In this document: positions 32,251 through 42,674 of the stretch, piece by piece
Numbering within the stretch: position 1 is the stretch's first letter
Layout: each line of letters starts with the position of its first letter
Source: Takakia lepidozioides
Taxonomy: Eukaryota; Streptophyta; Takakiopsida; Takakiales; Takakiaceae
Direction: 5' to 3'
DNA: 60,000 nucleotides
Assembly: GCA_030704615.1 (NCBI GenBank)
Contig: CM060733.1
Location: 47,742,001-47,802,000 of the forward strand
Made by a program: the position numbers and the translations under genes
The notes under the pieces: generated by a model
What the model saw: the letters and a program-made list of their open reading frames with translations, nothing else
Database searches by the model: none
Told to the model about the DNA's origin: nothing

Positions 32251-34208
32251 ATGAATTGTATCGTGAAGGATAAATTGCAGGAGGTAAAGGTGCTTCATAT
32301 AGAGTTGGAAGCAGTTCATCAGAAAATGACCATCCAATGCGCCACGCTAACAACTGCTCTGCAACAGACTGCAGCAGAAGTTAACAAACAAGGAGAGAGG
32401 TGTATGATAGTGGGGGCCGAGACAGTGGAGCAAAGGAAACTCATTGCTGAGTTGACGGCTACTATCCGTGGCAATGAGGATACCTTTTGACAATACAGTC
32501 GGATGGAGGCAGAGAAAGAAAGGTACATCCTGGAGTTGCAGCAAAATCTCACGGGCCAGAAGAATGAACTTTCTGTGGCTAACAAGGCTTGGAAGGAAGC
32601 CAATAATTTGGCTGCTGCCTATGCAGCCCTGGTTGACCCTCATGCAAAGCGCATGGAGGCTTTATAGTAGCAGTTAGATGTGTACAGACTTAAGGAGGAG
32701 CAGACTCTCAGGGGTGCTACGCAAGACTTGGTGGATAATCATCTTATACAAGTATGGTTAACACAAGGGACGGTGGAAGGGAAGGCACCATGCAAGCTCA
32801 CCCAGGGGGAGATGAATGATCTCAGGTTGTAGGTCCAGAACATTGCCACAACTACTATAGACAATGTCTATAGTAGAATAGCTGAGTTACAGGATGATAT
32901 AGAAGGGCTGCAGACTCAAGTGGATGACCTGAGCTCAAACATTGACAACAGAGCTTTAGTTCCTGAAGAGCAGCTCATGGCTACTTATCTGCAGGCCAGG
33001 ACTTTGATTTTCCAATCTTCATCACATGAGGTGCAAGAGTTGCCAGCAGTAGGAGGGATAGCGGCGGCAATATCACAACCTCCACAGCAGGTTGTTGTGC
33101 AGGTGACTGACACTGTTAATACCATGACGCAGCCACAGTCTGAGGTTTGGGGGGATGCTGTTTTCAACCCACCTAGAACTCCTGCTGCACGAGAGTACAA
33201 TCGAGCTATGATTATGCATTTCAACCAAATTCCCATTGTGATGGATTTGGCCTTCAGTCCTCCACAATCTCTAGCACATTATTACCAAATCATGCGCATT
33301 TGGTTGCCAGTGGCAACTCGGACTAAGGTTCTTCCAAACAATCGACCCATTGAGGATCATCACTTTGCAAGGTATTGATCTGAGGCAGGCACCATGCTGA
33401 AGGAATTAATTGTCTTCCAGGTTGTTCATGGGTACATCTACACCAAGACCAAGGAGATATCTAGTATTGTCATGGGCTGTGGATTGTACTATGCTGCTTG
33501 TTTATGGCACGTTATCACATTGAGCAACAGAAGATGCAATCACGATTTTTGAGTTATTCCAGTGGGGATCATTGGGTCTTACCTTCAGTTCCGCCCCATA
33601 TGTATCTCTATGATGCAAAAGTCATGATGCAGAAGGATTCCCAACTTCGTTCATGGTTTAATTTGGCTTGGAACATCTTGGTCAAAGAAAAATTGGGCCC
33701 TGATGATATTTTCTATAAGGGACATGAAGCTTGGAAATACTTACACTGTTTCAAAGTCATTGGCACACCTCTCACCTATACGGCCAAGGAGTTCAGGGAG
33801 TTCACTCATTTTGCTTGCAAGCGTTTACAGCAAGTAGTATAGTTTAAGCTTCCAGACATGGTGGGCCAACATTGTATGCCACGCAGGATTCCGGAGGAGC
33901 CACTTAAAGTTAGGCCGCCAAAACACCTCAGGGAGGAAGATGATTCTGATACTACTGGTTCTTCAGAGGAACCTTTTGACATGACGGAGGACTATGCACT
34001 CCAGATGGCACAGAGGAAATGACGGGGATCTCCTATACCTGAGAGGTTACCTCGTTATCAACCACAGGCGGATCAGACATTTCCATTTGGTGCTCAATCA
34101 CCTCCATCAGCCAGTGACAGGGCTCGAGCTCGCACACAGAACCCTTCAAGAGACTCTCACCGTCAGAAGGGTGCTCGCTCACAAAGGTTTGCTGATCCTA
34201 AGCAGTAA
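32251..34208 (+). pseudogene. Extra ORF between integrase and 3' LTR (unknown, coiled coil)
   Basis: Frames at 32,251-32,490, 32,545-32,667, 32,920-33,378 and 33,498-33,842 together encode a protein similar to the 45,505-47,194 ORF. It has a long helical Gln/Glu/Lys/Leu-rich N-terminal half (Y-R-L-K-E-E-Q-x-L-R-G, V-D-N-H-L), then a conserved C-terminal half with H-Y-Y-Q-I-M-R-x-W-L-P-V-A-T-R-T-K-V-L, A-G-T-M-L-K-E-L-I and a basic tail with R-R-G-S-P. No transmembrane or signal segment is evident, so it does not look like an envelope protein although it sits in the envelope-like position of Athila elements. In-frame stops (32,488; 32,665-32,670; 32,830; 33,376; 33,840) and a shift near 33,505 break it. 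Confidence 0.7.
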
Positions 34209-34225
34209 ACCGTGAGGACACGGCT

Positions 34226-34246
34226 TTTTGAGAGGGGGAGGAATAA
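34226..34246 (+). promoter_or_regulatory. Polypurine tract
   Basis: GAGAGGGGGAGGAATAA directly precedes the TG of the 3' LTR, the position of the primer for plus-strand DNA synthesis. The truncated element has GAGAGGAGGAGGGATAA at the same place (47,363-47,379). Confidence 0.8.
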
Positions 34247-35187
34247 TGTTAGAGGGTTGTTTGGGACTTAGACGCTTTTACGGGTTCTGTTGGGTACCCT
34301 TAATTTTGCGCAGACTTACAGATGGTAGACTTAGGCCACATAGGTTTAGGGGTGGTAGACAGGCTCACACAGTCAAGTTATGGGTTATCACAGCCCGACA
34401 TAGCCGTCACAGTCTATCACAGCTTATCACAGCCCGACACAGCTTTGCACAGCCAGTCACAGCCCGACACAGCACGACACAGCCCAACACAGCTTTACAC
34501 AGCCAGTCACAGCTCGGCACAGTCACAGCCCAACACAGTTTGGCACAGCCCGTCACAGCGCACGGAGGGAACGGTTATCATTAGCAGGGAACTACTGTGA
34601 ACAACATCTGCAGAGGGAACGTGTTACTTCAGGGATGACAGTTAGTTAGTTAGGCGGTTGGAACAGCTCGCAGGTAGTTTAGGCAGGGCAGCACCAGGTA
34701 GGGGTGACTTCACGGAGAGCAATTCTTGGTCATGCATGGGAGGAAATCAGGCGGAGAGCAACAATGGGAGCAAGGATGGAGGAGGAAAGATGAACAATAG
34801 ATGCTTGTTACATGCAAAGCTGTAGTGATATTGTAGGGCAGATTAGAGTCACCATGGCATTGGCCTGATACATGATAAATCATAATCTGATACTTATTCA
34901 ATACAATCACACTGTGTAGAGAGACATGAGAAGCTGTGGAATGAATGGATGAGTGAATGGAACTTGGTAGATACTGAAGCAAACTGATGCTTCAGTATAC
35001 ACAGTAAGGTAAATTGCTAACATGAAGGCAAGAAGAAATACAAATAGGAAGCACAACCATGATTCACTAGCTGTAGGTCATGACTGATTGTTCTGAGCGG
35101 GCTGAGTGCTTAGAGATATCCAACTCTTCTATCTTGGAATTTCTACCTCGGATAGCGAAGGGATGGGTGAGTAAAAGTCGCTCGACA
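34247..35187 (+). repeat. 3' LTR of the Ty3 element
   Basis: Starts TGTTAGAGGG and ends CTCGACA, parallel to 23,039-23,939. The CACAG array (about 34,388-34,560) has extra units compared with the 5' LTR. It is followed directly by family D sequence (TGTGTAATTCCATAAGG). Confidence 0.93.
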
Positions 35188-35189
35188 CC

Positions 35190-36602
35190 TGTGTAATTCC
35201 ATAAGGTGGTTTGGGTATGGCCCCCTTTTCCATTGCCCTCCGAATGATCTGTCTGGCACGGTACCTCCTGTCCTTCAAGTTTCGCCCCACCATCTCCATC
35301 ACCCTTGTGTCACTCCAATTGCCTGGAAACCGGCGGTCTAACTCACGGGCATACGCCCGCTTCGCGCCAAAGTACTGATCAGCCCACTCGATGTGCAAAG
35401 GGAACCACCTCAATGTGAGTTCGAAGGTTGGCTTCTTCATAGCCTCCCAGAACGCACCGCAGGGGTCACCATGGCGATTCACCTCCACCGGTGGCACCAC
35501 GATCTTTGCCAACTCCACATCCTGTATCGCCAAGGGCATGTTCTTCTTCCCACCCTCTCCCTTCTTTGCAGCCCCCTTCCCCTGCTCCTTTGTTACCCCA
35601 CTGCCCTCCCCCGCATGCACACTCACCCCTTCATCTCCATGGGACTTCTTCTTCATTTCCTTCCCCTTCCCGCTACTTCCTCTCGCTCCTTCTCCTCTCT
35701 CCTTCTCTCTCTTCCTCCTCGGCAGCCCCTTCATTGATGGTAAAAGGGATCTCGGGAGATCGAGGCCTCTTCTTCTTACCTTTGGTGTTCGGGTCCTTCA
35801 TGAACACCACGTGCTCTCCCTCATTGGCAACCCCACTGGACTGCACCAATGAGGCCAGCCATGTTGCTGCCTCCTAAAGACAAATAACCCCTCCAAATTC
35901 AAAAAAAGAAACAAACAACAAAGAAAATCATGCATGCAAAGGAAAGGATAAATCATGGAACAAGGTGCCTTCTTTGTTGACCGCTCAGGCTCAGGGGGCG
36001 GTGTCGCTGATCGGCTAGGCTGCTCCGAACCGGCCCATACATCCTCCTCTCCTCCCCCCCCCCCCCCCCGCAAATGCGTATCAGGGTAGAAGCCAACTGA
36101 CTTCTTCGAGGCGCTTCGCTATCTTGGCCACTTCATTGGCCCTCCTCGTCTCCTCGTCCCTCATCGACAAAAATGGACTGGCAATGGAGGCTTTCAAAGG
36201 CCCTTGAACCTGACGTTGGGCCTTGGCAAGTGCAGCCTTTGCTGCGGAGGAAGGGGTGGCTATGGGGGTGACATCCAAAAGTTGCCCATACCGGGCCCCT
36301 GAACGGGTGATGTACTTGCCAAGGTACATTTCACCCATCTTGGTGGCCGGGGGTGTGCTCAACTGAGCATCCGGCTCAGCAACAACCTCCCGAATAGGAG
36401 AGCTGGCTGAGCCGGCCCCTGGCGCATCCAAGATGTGGACAAGAAGGGGGGGGGGGGGTACTGGCCTCGGGGGCAAACGAGCCCTCAGGCTGTCGATGGG
36501 GCTGGTTAACTGTGAGACGTCCTGGCGCGTCACACGTGCCGGCAGAGCAAACGGATTGTTCGCCCTTTTCTTTGGGGCAGGGGACTTCTTCTCTTTCCCC
36601 AT
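35190..36602 (-). pseudogene. Family D, copy D2, 5' part (exons 1 and 2)
   Basis: Minus-strand exon 2 (35,873 to 35,190) is open without the AAG-run frameshift of D1. It ends at the conserved I-T-Q codons just where the retrotransposon begins. Exon 1 (ATG at 36,602) is open to about 36,081, but the end of exon 1 present in D1 is deleted: the sequence jumps from GTGC at 35,968 into what in D1 is 5,435. So D2 has an intact reading frame in places but is broken by a deletion and by the 12-kb insertion. Confidence 0.65.
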
Positions 36603-36689
36603 AAGCTGGCACTTGTCATGCAAACCCACAAGTTGGCCTCATTAGGAAACAACCTCTACATTCCAGATCAAAAACAAAAAAAACCAAGC

Positions 36690-36850
36690 ATGTCGGGGGC
36701 TGAGAGCAGCAAGTGCTCGGGGTCTCAAGAGGGGGCAACAAAGAGAAAGAAAAAGGTGGGGGGGGGGAGTGACTGAGCACCACGGGCAGTCGTTCCCCCC
36801 CCCATTTTTCTTTTTTTTGGTTTCCTGATCTCTGTCCCTCTCTCCCTCTG
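36690..36850. repeat. G/C-run inverted repeat upstream of D2
   Basis: Same structure as 6,140-6,425: GGGGGCAACAAAGAGAAAG...GGGGGGGAGTGACTGAGC, then a C-run and TTTTTCTTTTTTTTGG, followed by CT-rich DNA. It shows that this sequence travels with family D. It is cut at about 36,850 where unrelated sequence starts. Confidence 0.7.
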
Positions 36851-37300
36851 GAAACTGTGCTTATGGAATTGTTGTCCCGACTTCCATCTTTGAGGAAATT
36901 GGAAAACAAATTGAAAAATTGGGTTGCAGGGAATTTTGGATGTTTTTCATCCAAAATACAAATTTTTCCCTAGTGAATTCTTCACTAAAATACCTGTGAG
37001 CTGCAAAACTCCTGTCAATTTCTACTTTTTCAATCCAACCTGGATGAAAAAAGGACTTCATCTGACAGGACCTAAATACGGGGCAAGACATGTATAAACC
37101 CCCGATGTTTTTCATCTAACCTAGATGAAATACGGACTACATCCGTTTAGTGCAAGACAGGATGAACGCACGATGTCTTTCATCTTCCGCGAATGAAAAA
37201 TGGACAACGTCCGTCGGGCGTACAGGCTAGCGGATGTTTTTCATCCTGAGAAGGATGAATGACGGGCCAGACGGGGGAAAACTCTCAAAGTGAAAATCTG
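36851..37300. repeat. TTTTTCATCC...GGATGAAA hairpin words
   Basis: Five or more copies, for example TTTTTCATCC (36,945), CAATCCAACCTGGATGAAAAAAGGAC (37,032), TTTTTCATCTAACCTAGATGAAATACGGAC (37,108), TTTTTCATCCTGAGAAGGATGAATGACGG (37,235). They are spaced about 65-80 bp and alternate with ACGGACTACATCCG-type words. Related to the 8,790-9,335 and 11,010-11,335 arrays. Confidence 0.6.
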
Positions 37301-37904
37301 ACTAGTATGGTATTAAACAAAATTTTAAAAGTCATACCAGCCTGGTATGTGCCAGGGTCTGGTTTTTTAATTAATTAATTAATTAATTAAAAAGGACGGA
37401 GACCCTTTAAATCATATTAAGATTTCAACTATTCACCTCCCTCAAAAACTGTTGTTGAGGTAATTTTCTTTAAGAGAAAAACATAATGGTTTTGAAACAA
37501 ATATTACCTCAACAGTTATTTTTTACCTCCCTCAAAAACTATTGTTGAGGTAATATCTGTTTTCAAAACAAAGCAAAGCAAAGCAAAACGGCAGCAGATG
37601 CACATTTAAGAAGAGGAAATCTGACTGAAAACCCTACCAAACTTCTAGACGCCATGCAAAAATGCCTCCCAGCGCCACAATCTCGTCAAATCTGCCTCAA
37701 ATCTGCGCCTCCATCCTCATTGAAGTGCCCTCTTGAAAACGCTCTATGTAGTTAGTATCCCTAATGAAAACTACCCTAAACCCTACCCCTACATCCGGTC
37801 CCTCAACCGACGCATGCAGGGTATTGGAGTGGTAGTGCGAGGAAGAAGACCAGACTGGTATGTTTTGCGCCAGGGTTTTAGAAGTCTATGTATCCTACCC
37901 CACC
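37301..37904. repeat. AATT microsatellite and short inverted/direct repeat
   Basis: (TTAA)n at about 37,367-37,389. Then ACCTCCCTCAAAAACTGTTGTTGAGGTAAT (37,436) recurs at 37,526 in direct orientation, with an inverted piece ATTACCTCAACAGTTATTTTT between (37,503). The remainder to 37,904 has no gene. Confidence 0.6.
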
Positions 37905-38217
37905 AGGGCTCTCTTCAAATCTATCAAGGGAATTGTGTATGTACCTCTGTTTACCAACTTTGAAAGTCTCAAGGCTGAGCCAAAAGCCCAGGCCCTCCTG
38001 AGGCCTAGTTATTGGGCAAATCACACACAGCAGATTGATGCTTGTGTGAAGGGATTTCTAGAGGATATCTAGAAAACCCAGATTAATTCTATATATGAAG
38101 GTAAGTCTTACTACCAACGTCAGCCCCTGACAGAGGCAGGTTCTGTCCCTTTTGTTTCCGATCAAACTGGGCGCGGGGTCAATGGCCACAAGGCTACGGC
38201 AAACAACGTCTTATGAG
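37905..38217 (+). pseudogene. Non-LTR retrotransposon fragment, copy 5 (3' end only)
   Basis: Starts inside the conserved tail (L-F-K-S-I-K-G-I-V-Y-V-P-L-F) and runs to the terminal T-A-N-N-V-L stop (TGA at 38,215-38,217), nearly identical in protein to the minus-strand copy at 6,433. A Trp codon is TAG here (38,070-38,072). The N-terminal zinc region is missing. Confidence 0.8.
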
Positions 38218-38849
38218 TACAATCTTTTATATTTACCTTACTGTGTCATGAACTTTGATTTTCAGCTGTAGCAAGAAATAAAGGTATATGGGTATTCTGG
38301 AAAACTTACCAGACATATCCACCTCCCCTATGGGGGCAAGCTGTGCTGCACACCAGTCTAAACAAATACTGGCAAGGCAAGGTATTTAGATCTGAGGTAT
38401 CCAAGTGTTCCTTTCTTTTTTAAGAAAACCCTCCATGACACCCATGGGGTTTTAGTAAGTATGCTTGGATTATAGCTTGCAGACAGTAAATCTGTATGAT
38501 TATTTGACCTGCACCACATCAAGGCCAAAATATGGCCAAGTACTCGCCATCCCACCCAGACCTCTGAAAGTGTATCATGATCATGACTGGTGGTCAATCA
38601 GCATCAGTGGCATACTCTTTGGGTTATGAATAATACTGACATGAATACATTACTGTGCATGGGTGTAATTCTGGATTTTCTAAGCTTGATGATTGATGGT
38701 GCCACTGTTAAGTGGCTGATATGTCTGTTTATTCTTTCAAGTCAACGACCCTAGGGGTCATGTCTTTGTCTTGACATGACAAAAAATATCTTCCTTTTTT
38801 TTTTTGCTGCTCACAAAAATAAACAAACCACAAGGGAGAGAGGGTGCAG
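38218..38849. other. Intergenic; LINE-associated segment at the right
   Basis: No gene to 38,735. The segment 38,740-38,795 (GTCATGTCTTTGTCTTGACATGAC) matches the LINE-associated block at 7,170 and 12,650, and 38,800-38,851 matches 6,368-6,425 upstream of D1. Confidence 0.55.
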
Positions 38850-39445
38850 AGAAATTTGATGGGACAAGATCAAGATTTCGCGGTTTTGTTCAACAAATAC
38901 GACTGTTCCTACAACTACATCCACAACGCTACCCCGATGAAGGTATTCAAATGGGATTCGTTGGCACCCTTCTATCAGGCACTGCCCTATCTTGGTTTGC
39001 ACCGCTATTAGAAAAAAATTCGCATTTACTATACAATTTTGAAACATTCATGTCCGAGTTCACTGCAACGTTTGGAGAAAATGATAGGGAGAGAGTTGCA
39101 GAGACAAAGATGCGAAATCTTCGACAAGGAGCACGTCCTGCTTCCGGTTATGCTGCCGAATTTTGACAGCTTACGTGCGACCTCGACTGGAATGAGAAGA
39201 GCCTCAGTAGTCAGTTTCGATGTGGGCTAAAGGAGGATGTAAAAGATTTGTTGTTGACAATGCCAAACGTGAGCACACTGAGCGAATTCATCACCAAAGT
39301 CATTGCATGCGATAATCGTTTGTTCGAAAGATGTCAAGAGAAGCGATCTGGATGGTCGACGACGCATCATGCCGCTGCTACTACGGCACCAAACACAACG
39401 ATCCATCAGACATCCGGTAGTGATCCTGTGCAGAGGCGTCGGCGC
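38850..39445 (+). pseudogene. Chromovirus-type gag core fragment
   Basis: The frame gives K-F-D-G-T-R-S-R-F-R-G-F-V-Q-Q-I-R-L-F-L, L-L-S-G-T-A-L-S-W-F-A-P-L, L-R-Q-G-A-R-P-A-S-G-Y-A-A-E-F, then, after an in-frame TGA (39,164-39,166), L-D-W-N...F-R-C-G-L-K-E-D-V-K-D-L and a D-N-R-L-F-E-R motif. These are the conserved gag blocks of Ty3 chromoviruses of the type also common in fungi and animals. It begins and ends abruptly between family D sequences; no knuckle, pol or LTR is attached. Confidence 0.8.
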
Positions 39446-39514
39446 CGGCTATGCTCCACATCCGGAATCTACTTCCAGTGGCGCTCCGGGAGGGGATAGA
39501 GCGGGCACATTGAA
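39446..39514 (+). pseudogene. Family D exon 1 fragment, plus strand
   Basis: Encodes H-I-R-N-L-L-P-V-A-L-R-E-G-I-E-R-A-H, matching the end of D1 exon 1 (H-I-W-N-L-L-P-V-A-L-W-E-G-I-E-R-A-H; 5,411-5,355 on the minus strand). Only about 65 bp are left. This is part of the stretch missing from copy D2. Confidence 0.7.
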
Positions 39515-41065
39515 GGAAAGATATTGACATTTAAGCCATTGAGGTGGGGGTTGAAGTTCAAGGCCTATGCAGCTGCCTCATGTGATTCAAAGAACCCCCT
39601 GAAGAACCCCCTACCTTTTGCATGACAAAAATGTTAATGTTTCAATTCACCTGATCATCCCATATGACGAATGGCCCACTCTCTCACATAACCCACTTTT
39701 CTTCCAGGGAAGTGAACTAGGATTCCCCTCTCTTCCATGTTTGTCATTCCCTTGTGCAGCTCTGCGATATTCATGGCGATCATTGGAAAATTCATGTCCA
39801 TCGCCTCTTGCTCCTCCACATTGTCAATGATGTGGTCCAACTGATCAGTTTGGGGAGGCAGGTCCATAAATGGTTGGATTTCCGCCGTTGACCTGCTAAA
39901 TTCAAGAAGCGCTTGACTGGCAGGTGCGTTGAGGCAGGCGGGAGGGGTGGGCTCCAGCAACTGCGGGCAAAATGGGATGGTGGATTGAGCCTGGTGGGCT
40001 AGGAAGAAGCCCATTCCCGATGAGGGTTGGGGGCGAAACGAGTGAGGAATTCTAGAGGGCCCGGATATGGAGCGCTTCCACTACTGGTTGTTGTTCCTGA
40101 GTTGGGATGAACTGAGCGGCCCCATTTTGAGGGATAGAGAAGAGCGGGATGAGAGAGGAGAGATTAGAGTGAGAGGGAGACCAAAGCAAGGAAGAGAAGT
40201 GTGCAAGAGTGAGGACTAGAGCTGAGGACGAGAGAGCGAAGGAAGATAGAGGGGGTATATTGGCAGGATGTGGGGAGATGGCGGCTGGGTGAGCCGACCA
40301 AGTGGCAAGGGGTGAAATTATAGGACTTGAAGTTGACATAGGACCCACCTCTGAAATGGGGCAGTAGCCGTAGGGCGAAGTGGCTCTTAATTACGCCAAT
40401 CTCGACCGGTGTCTTCTCTCTCTCTCTCTCTATGAAGTTGATGGTGATAGCTGGGGCGTGGGAAGCCCAAAGCTGATGAATGGCGCCGCATATTTGCAAT
40501 GGAGTTAAGATAGCAGGTCACGCCGATGAAGGGGTGATTTAGTGGCGGAATGATGAAATGCAAGTGCAAAATCAACTGAAACCTGTACAAAGAACACTAA
40601 GAATAGGGTAGGAATATGAGCATAAAGGAGTTGCTAGTGCAGTCGAACCAAATTGATCGCGAGAGAGATGCAGCAAGAGATGAAGAGACCGTTGGGGGCC
40701 TCTCTCTCTCACCGCAAACTGCGGAGCTCCTACATTGATCACTCCAATCCCGCGTAACTTCAATCCCCTCATGTACTTATTTTAGGCAGGCCCTAGTTGC
40801 ACGAGTACATAAATTTAGTGTATCTTGGAGTGATTTTGAGGTTGTCATATGTGAATATCATCCCAGTCCTTGGCCGTGATGACGACTAAGGGGATGACAT
40901 GCTAGTGTCTAAAGATTCAGATTCTCTATTTATGTTATATTAATTATCCCCGTAGACTGACAAGAGTTGAGCAGGCAGACCCTATATAAAGTGTCTAGAG
41001 TGCTTCATTGGAGTATAGAGCACAAGTATTTCATGTGCTCTTGGGAAGACCTTTATCCCGTGTCT
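39515..41065. other. Intergenic with two unassigned minus-strand frames
   Basis: Minus-strand frames 40,014-39,655 (119 codons, with L-P-P-Q-T-D-Q-L-D-H-I-I-D-N-V-E-E-Q-E-A-M-D) and 40,348-40,052 (98 codons) lie near one another. I recognise neither. The first has codon-like composition and a possible amphipathic helix; the second is a low-complexity Ser/Leu frame. The rest, including a CT run at 40,413-40,431, has no gene. Confidence 0.4.
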
Positions 41066-42674
41066 TACGTATTAGGTGAAGTCCTGCAACGAGGGCTTTA
41101 CGCTATTCAAGATTCCATAACTGAGGTTTGGAGGCATTTTGCCTACGTGGCAACGTTTAATTAGTCATGGACAGGCCTGTCACCCGCCGTAGCCCGCCAC
41201 CGCCAGCCAATACGTCCAGAAACATCGGTTATGTCCCGTAGACGGGGAGGCTATCTATCGCGTCTCTGCACTCTTGGTGTCCAGCTACACGCCGTAGCCG
41301 GTCTCGCCTAGGGAATTCCAAAAAGGCCATGATGTGAAATGTAACGCAATTCAGTTGATTAACCCCCTAAAAGTGCGCAATTCAATTGAATTGCTAAACC
41401 TAGCTTGAAAACAACCCTAATTTGCAATTCAATTGAATTATCGACGCTAGTTGATAATTCAATTAAATTGTTGACTACAATTCAATTGAATTGTAAATTT
41501 GCAATTCAATTGAATTGTCAACTCGTAATTCAATGGAATTGTAATCTATAATTTTTAACTTATTTTTGTATATAATATATATGTGTATGTATATATTCAA
41601 GTTATACCACATATGAGAGTATAAGCTAAAGATACATGTTGCCCGTCTATTCTTGCTGCCTGTCTATGTTGTGCCCTTGAGGAAATCGTGGAGTTGTGAA
41701 GCCAGCCTCAGCGAGAGGAGAGCCAGAGAGGGAGCTAGAGAGGGAGCTAGAGATCAGCAGCTTCCTGTGATTTACTGGCAAAAGAAACATGGCTGGCTCT
41801 GAAAGAAACAGACAAAATCGAACCTGATGAAAGGCTTCCCTGCATCATCATGTAGTCCCTTGGCACTAGTATCTGCCCCCAAGACACAACCCTAGAGAAA
41901 ACAAATGATATGTTCATCTTGAGAATTATAAAAAATAATACTGTTTCGATACCCTTACCAAGGTATCATGTTGTTCCATACAAAGTTTAATATATCATAC
42001 TCTTATACGTTGATACTCTTACATTGGTATCATGTTTGCAATATGTACATAGCCATATATTGGCACAAAAAGTGCTTGGCAATATGAACAAGGTGGATTG
42101 CTAAAGAGGGAGCCATCCAACATCCACAAAGAGGGACATCCGCCAATCCCGCTTTTAGGGCAAGCGCTTCTTCTCTCTCTCCCTCTCACGCTCTCCCTTA
42201 GGCTTCACGACTCCTCTCGTACTCAGACCTTACCACGGGCAAAGGATAGAGAGACAGGCAGCAAGATTAGACGGGCAACATGTATTTTTAGCTTATATTT
42301 TTGTATACATATATGTATAATTTGAATATATACATATATATCCACATTATATAAATTATATATTACAATTCAATTGATTTTTTTAAAATTGAATTGTAGT
42401 CAACAATCCAATTGAATTGTCAACTAGTGAATTGCCAATTCGCAATTCAATTGAATTACAAATTAGGGTTGTTTTCAATCAATTTAAATTGCAAGGGCAA
42501 TTCAATTGAATTGCGCACTTTTAGGGGGGGTGATCAAGTGAATTGCCATGCATTTCACATCAAGGCCTTTTTGGAATTCCCTACTCGCGTCCCCGGCTAC
42601 ATAGTCCATAGCCCCGAGGGCGGTAGCATCTTGAATAGCGTAAAGCCCGAGTTACAAGACTTTACCTCACGTAA
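41066..42674. repeat. Large imperfect inverted repeat (fold-back element) upstream of the PIN-like gene
   Basis: An inner pair GGGAATTCCAAAAAGGCC (41,311) and GGCCTTTTTGGAATTCCC (to 42,581) is flanked on both sides by TA (41,309-41,310 and 42,582-42,583). The arms run inward about 370 bp each and are filled with CAATTCAATTGAATTG palindromes. They end with ATACATGTTGCCCGTCTA...GCTGCCTGTCT (41,632) against its reverse complement (to about 42,285). Outside the TA, a second pair GGGCTTTACGCTATTCAAGAT (41,093) and its complement (42,628-42,648) extends the symmetry. The spacer (41,690-42,215) has no ORF of note. Inner ends and TA suggest a Tc1/mariner- or Stowaway-like origin; the outer pair suggests an older inverted duplication. 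Confidence 0.8.

Larger units (their letters stand above)
23041..35186 (+). mobile_element. Full-length Ty3/gypsy LTR retrotransposon, Athila/Tat-like, with extra ORF
   Basis: Two long direct repeats (LTRs) flank gag, protease, reverse transcriptase, RNase H and integrase in Ty3 order, followed by an unrelated ORF. The sequence ACCTG is found at 23,036-23,040 and again at 35,187-35,191. The undisturbed target is seen in D1 at 4,464-4,482 (GCCAACCTGTGTAATTCC), so insertion into family D copy D2 with a 5-bp duplication is directly visible. The exact LTR edge is ambiguous by 1-2 bp because TG of the LTR overlaps the duplication. Frameshifts and stops in every long ORF show it is dead, though both LTRs remain alike. 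Confidence 0.95.

Noticed and set aside
32920-34208. Extra Ty3 ORF as an envelope-like gene
   Set aside because: Position fits, but I see no signal peptide, transmembrane helix or cleavage region; the content is coiled coil and soluble.
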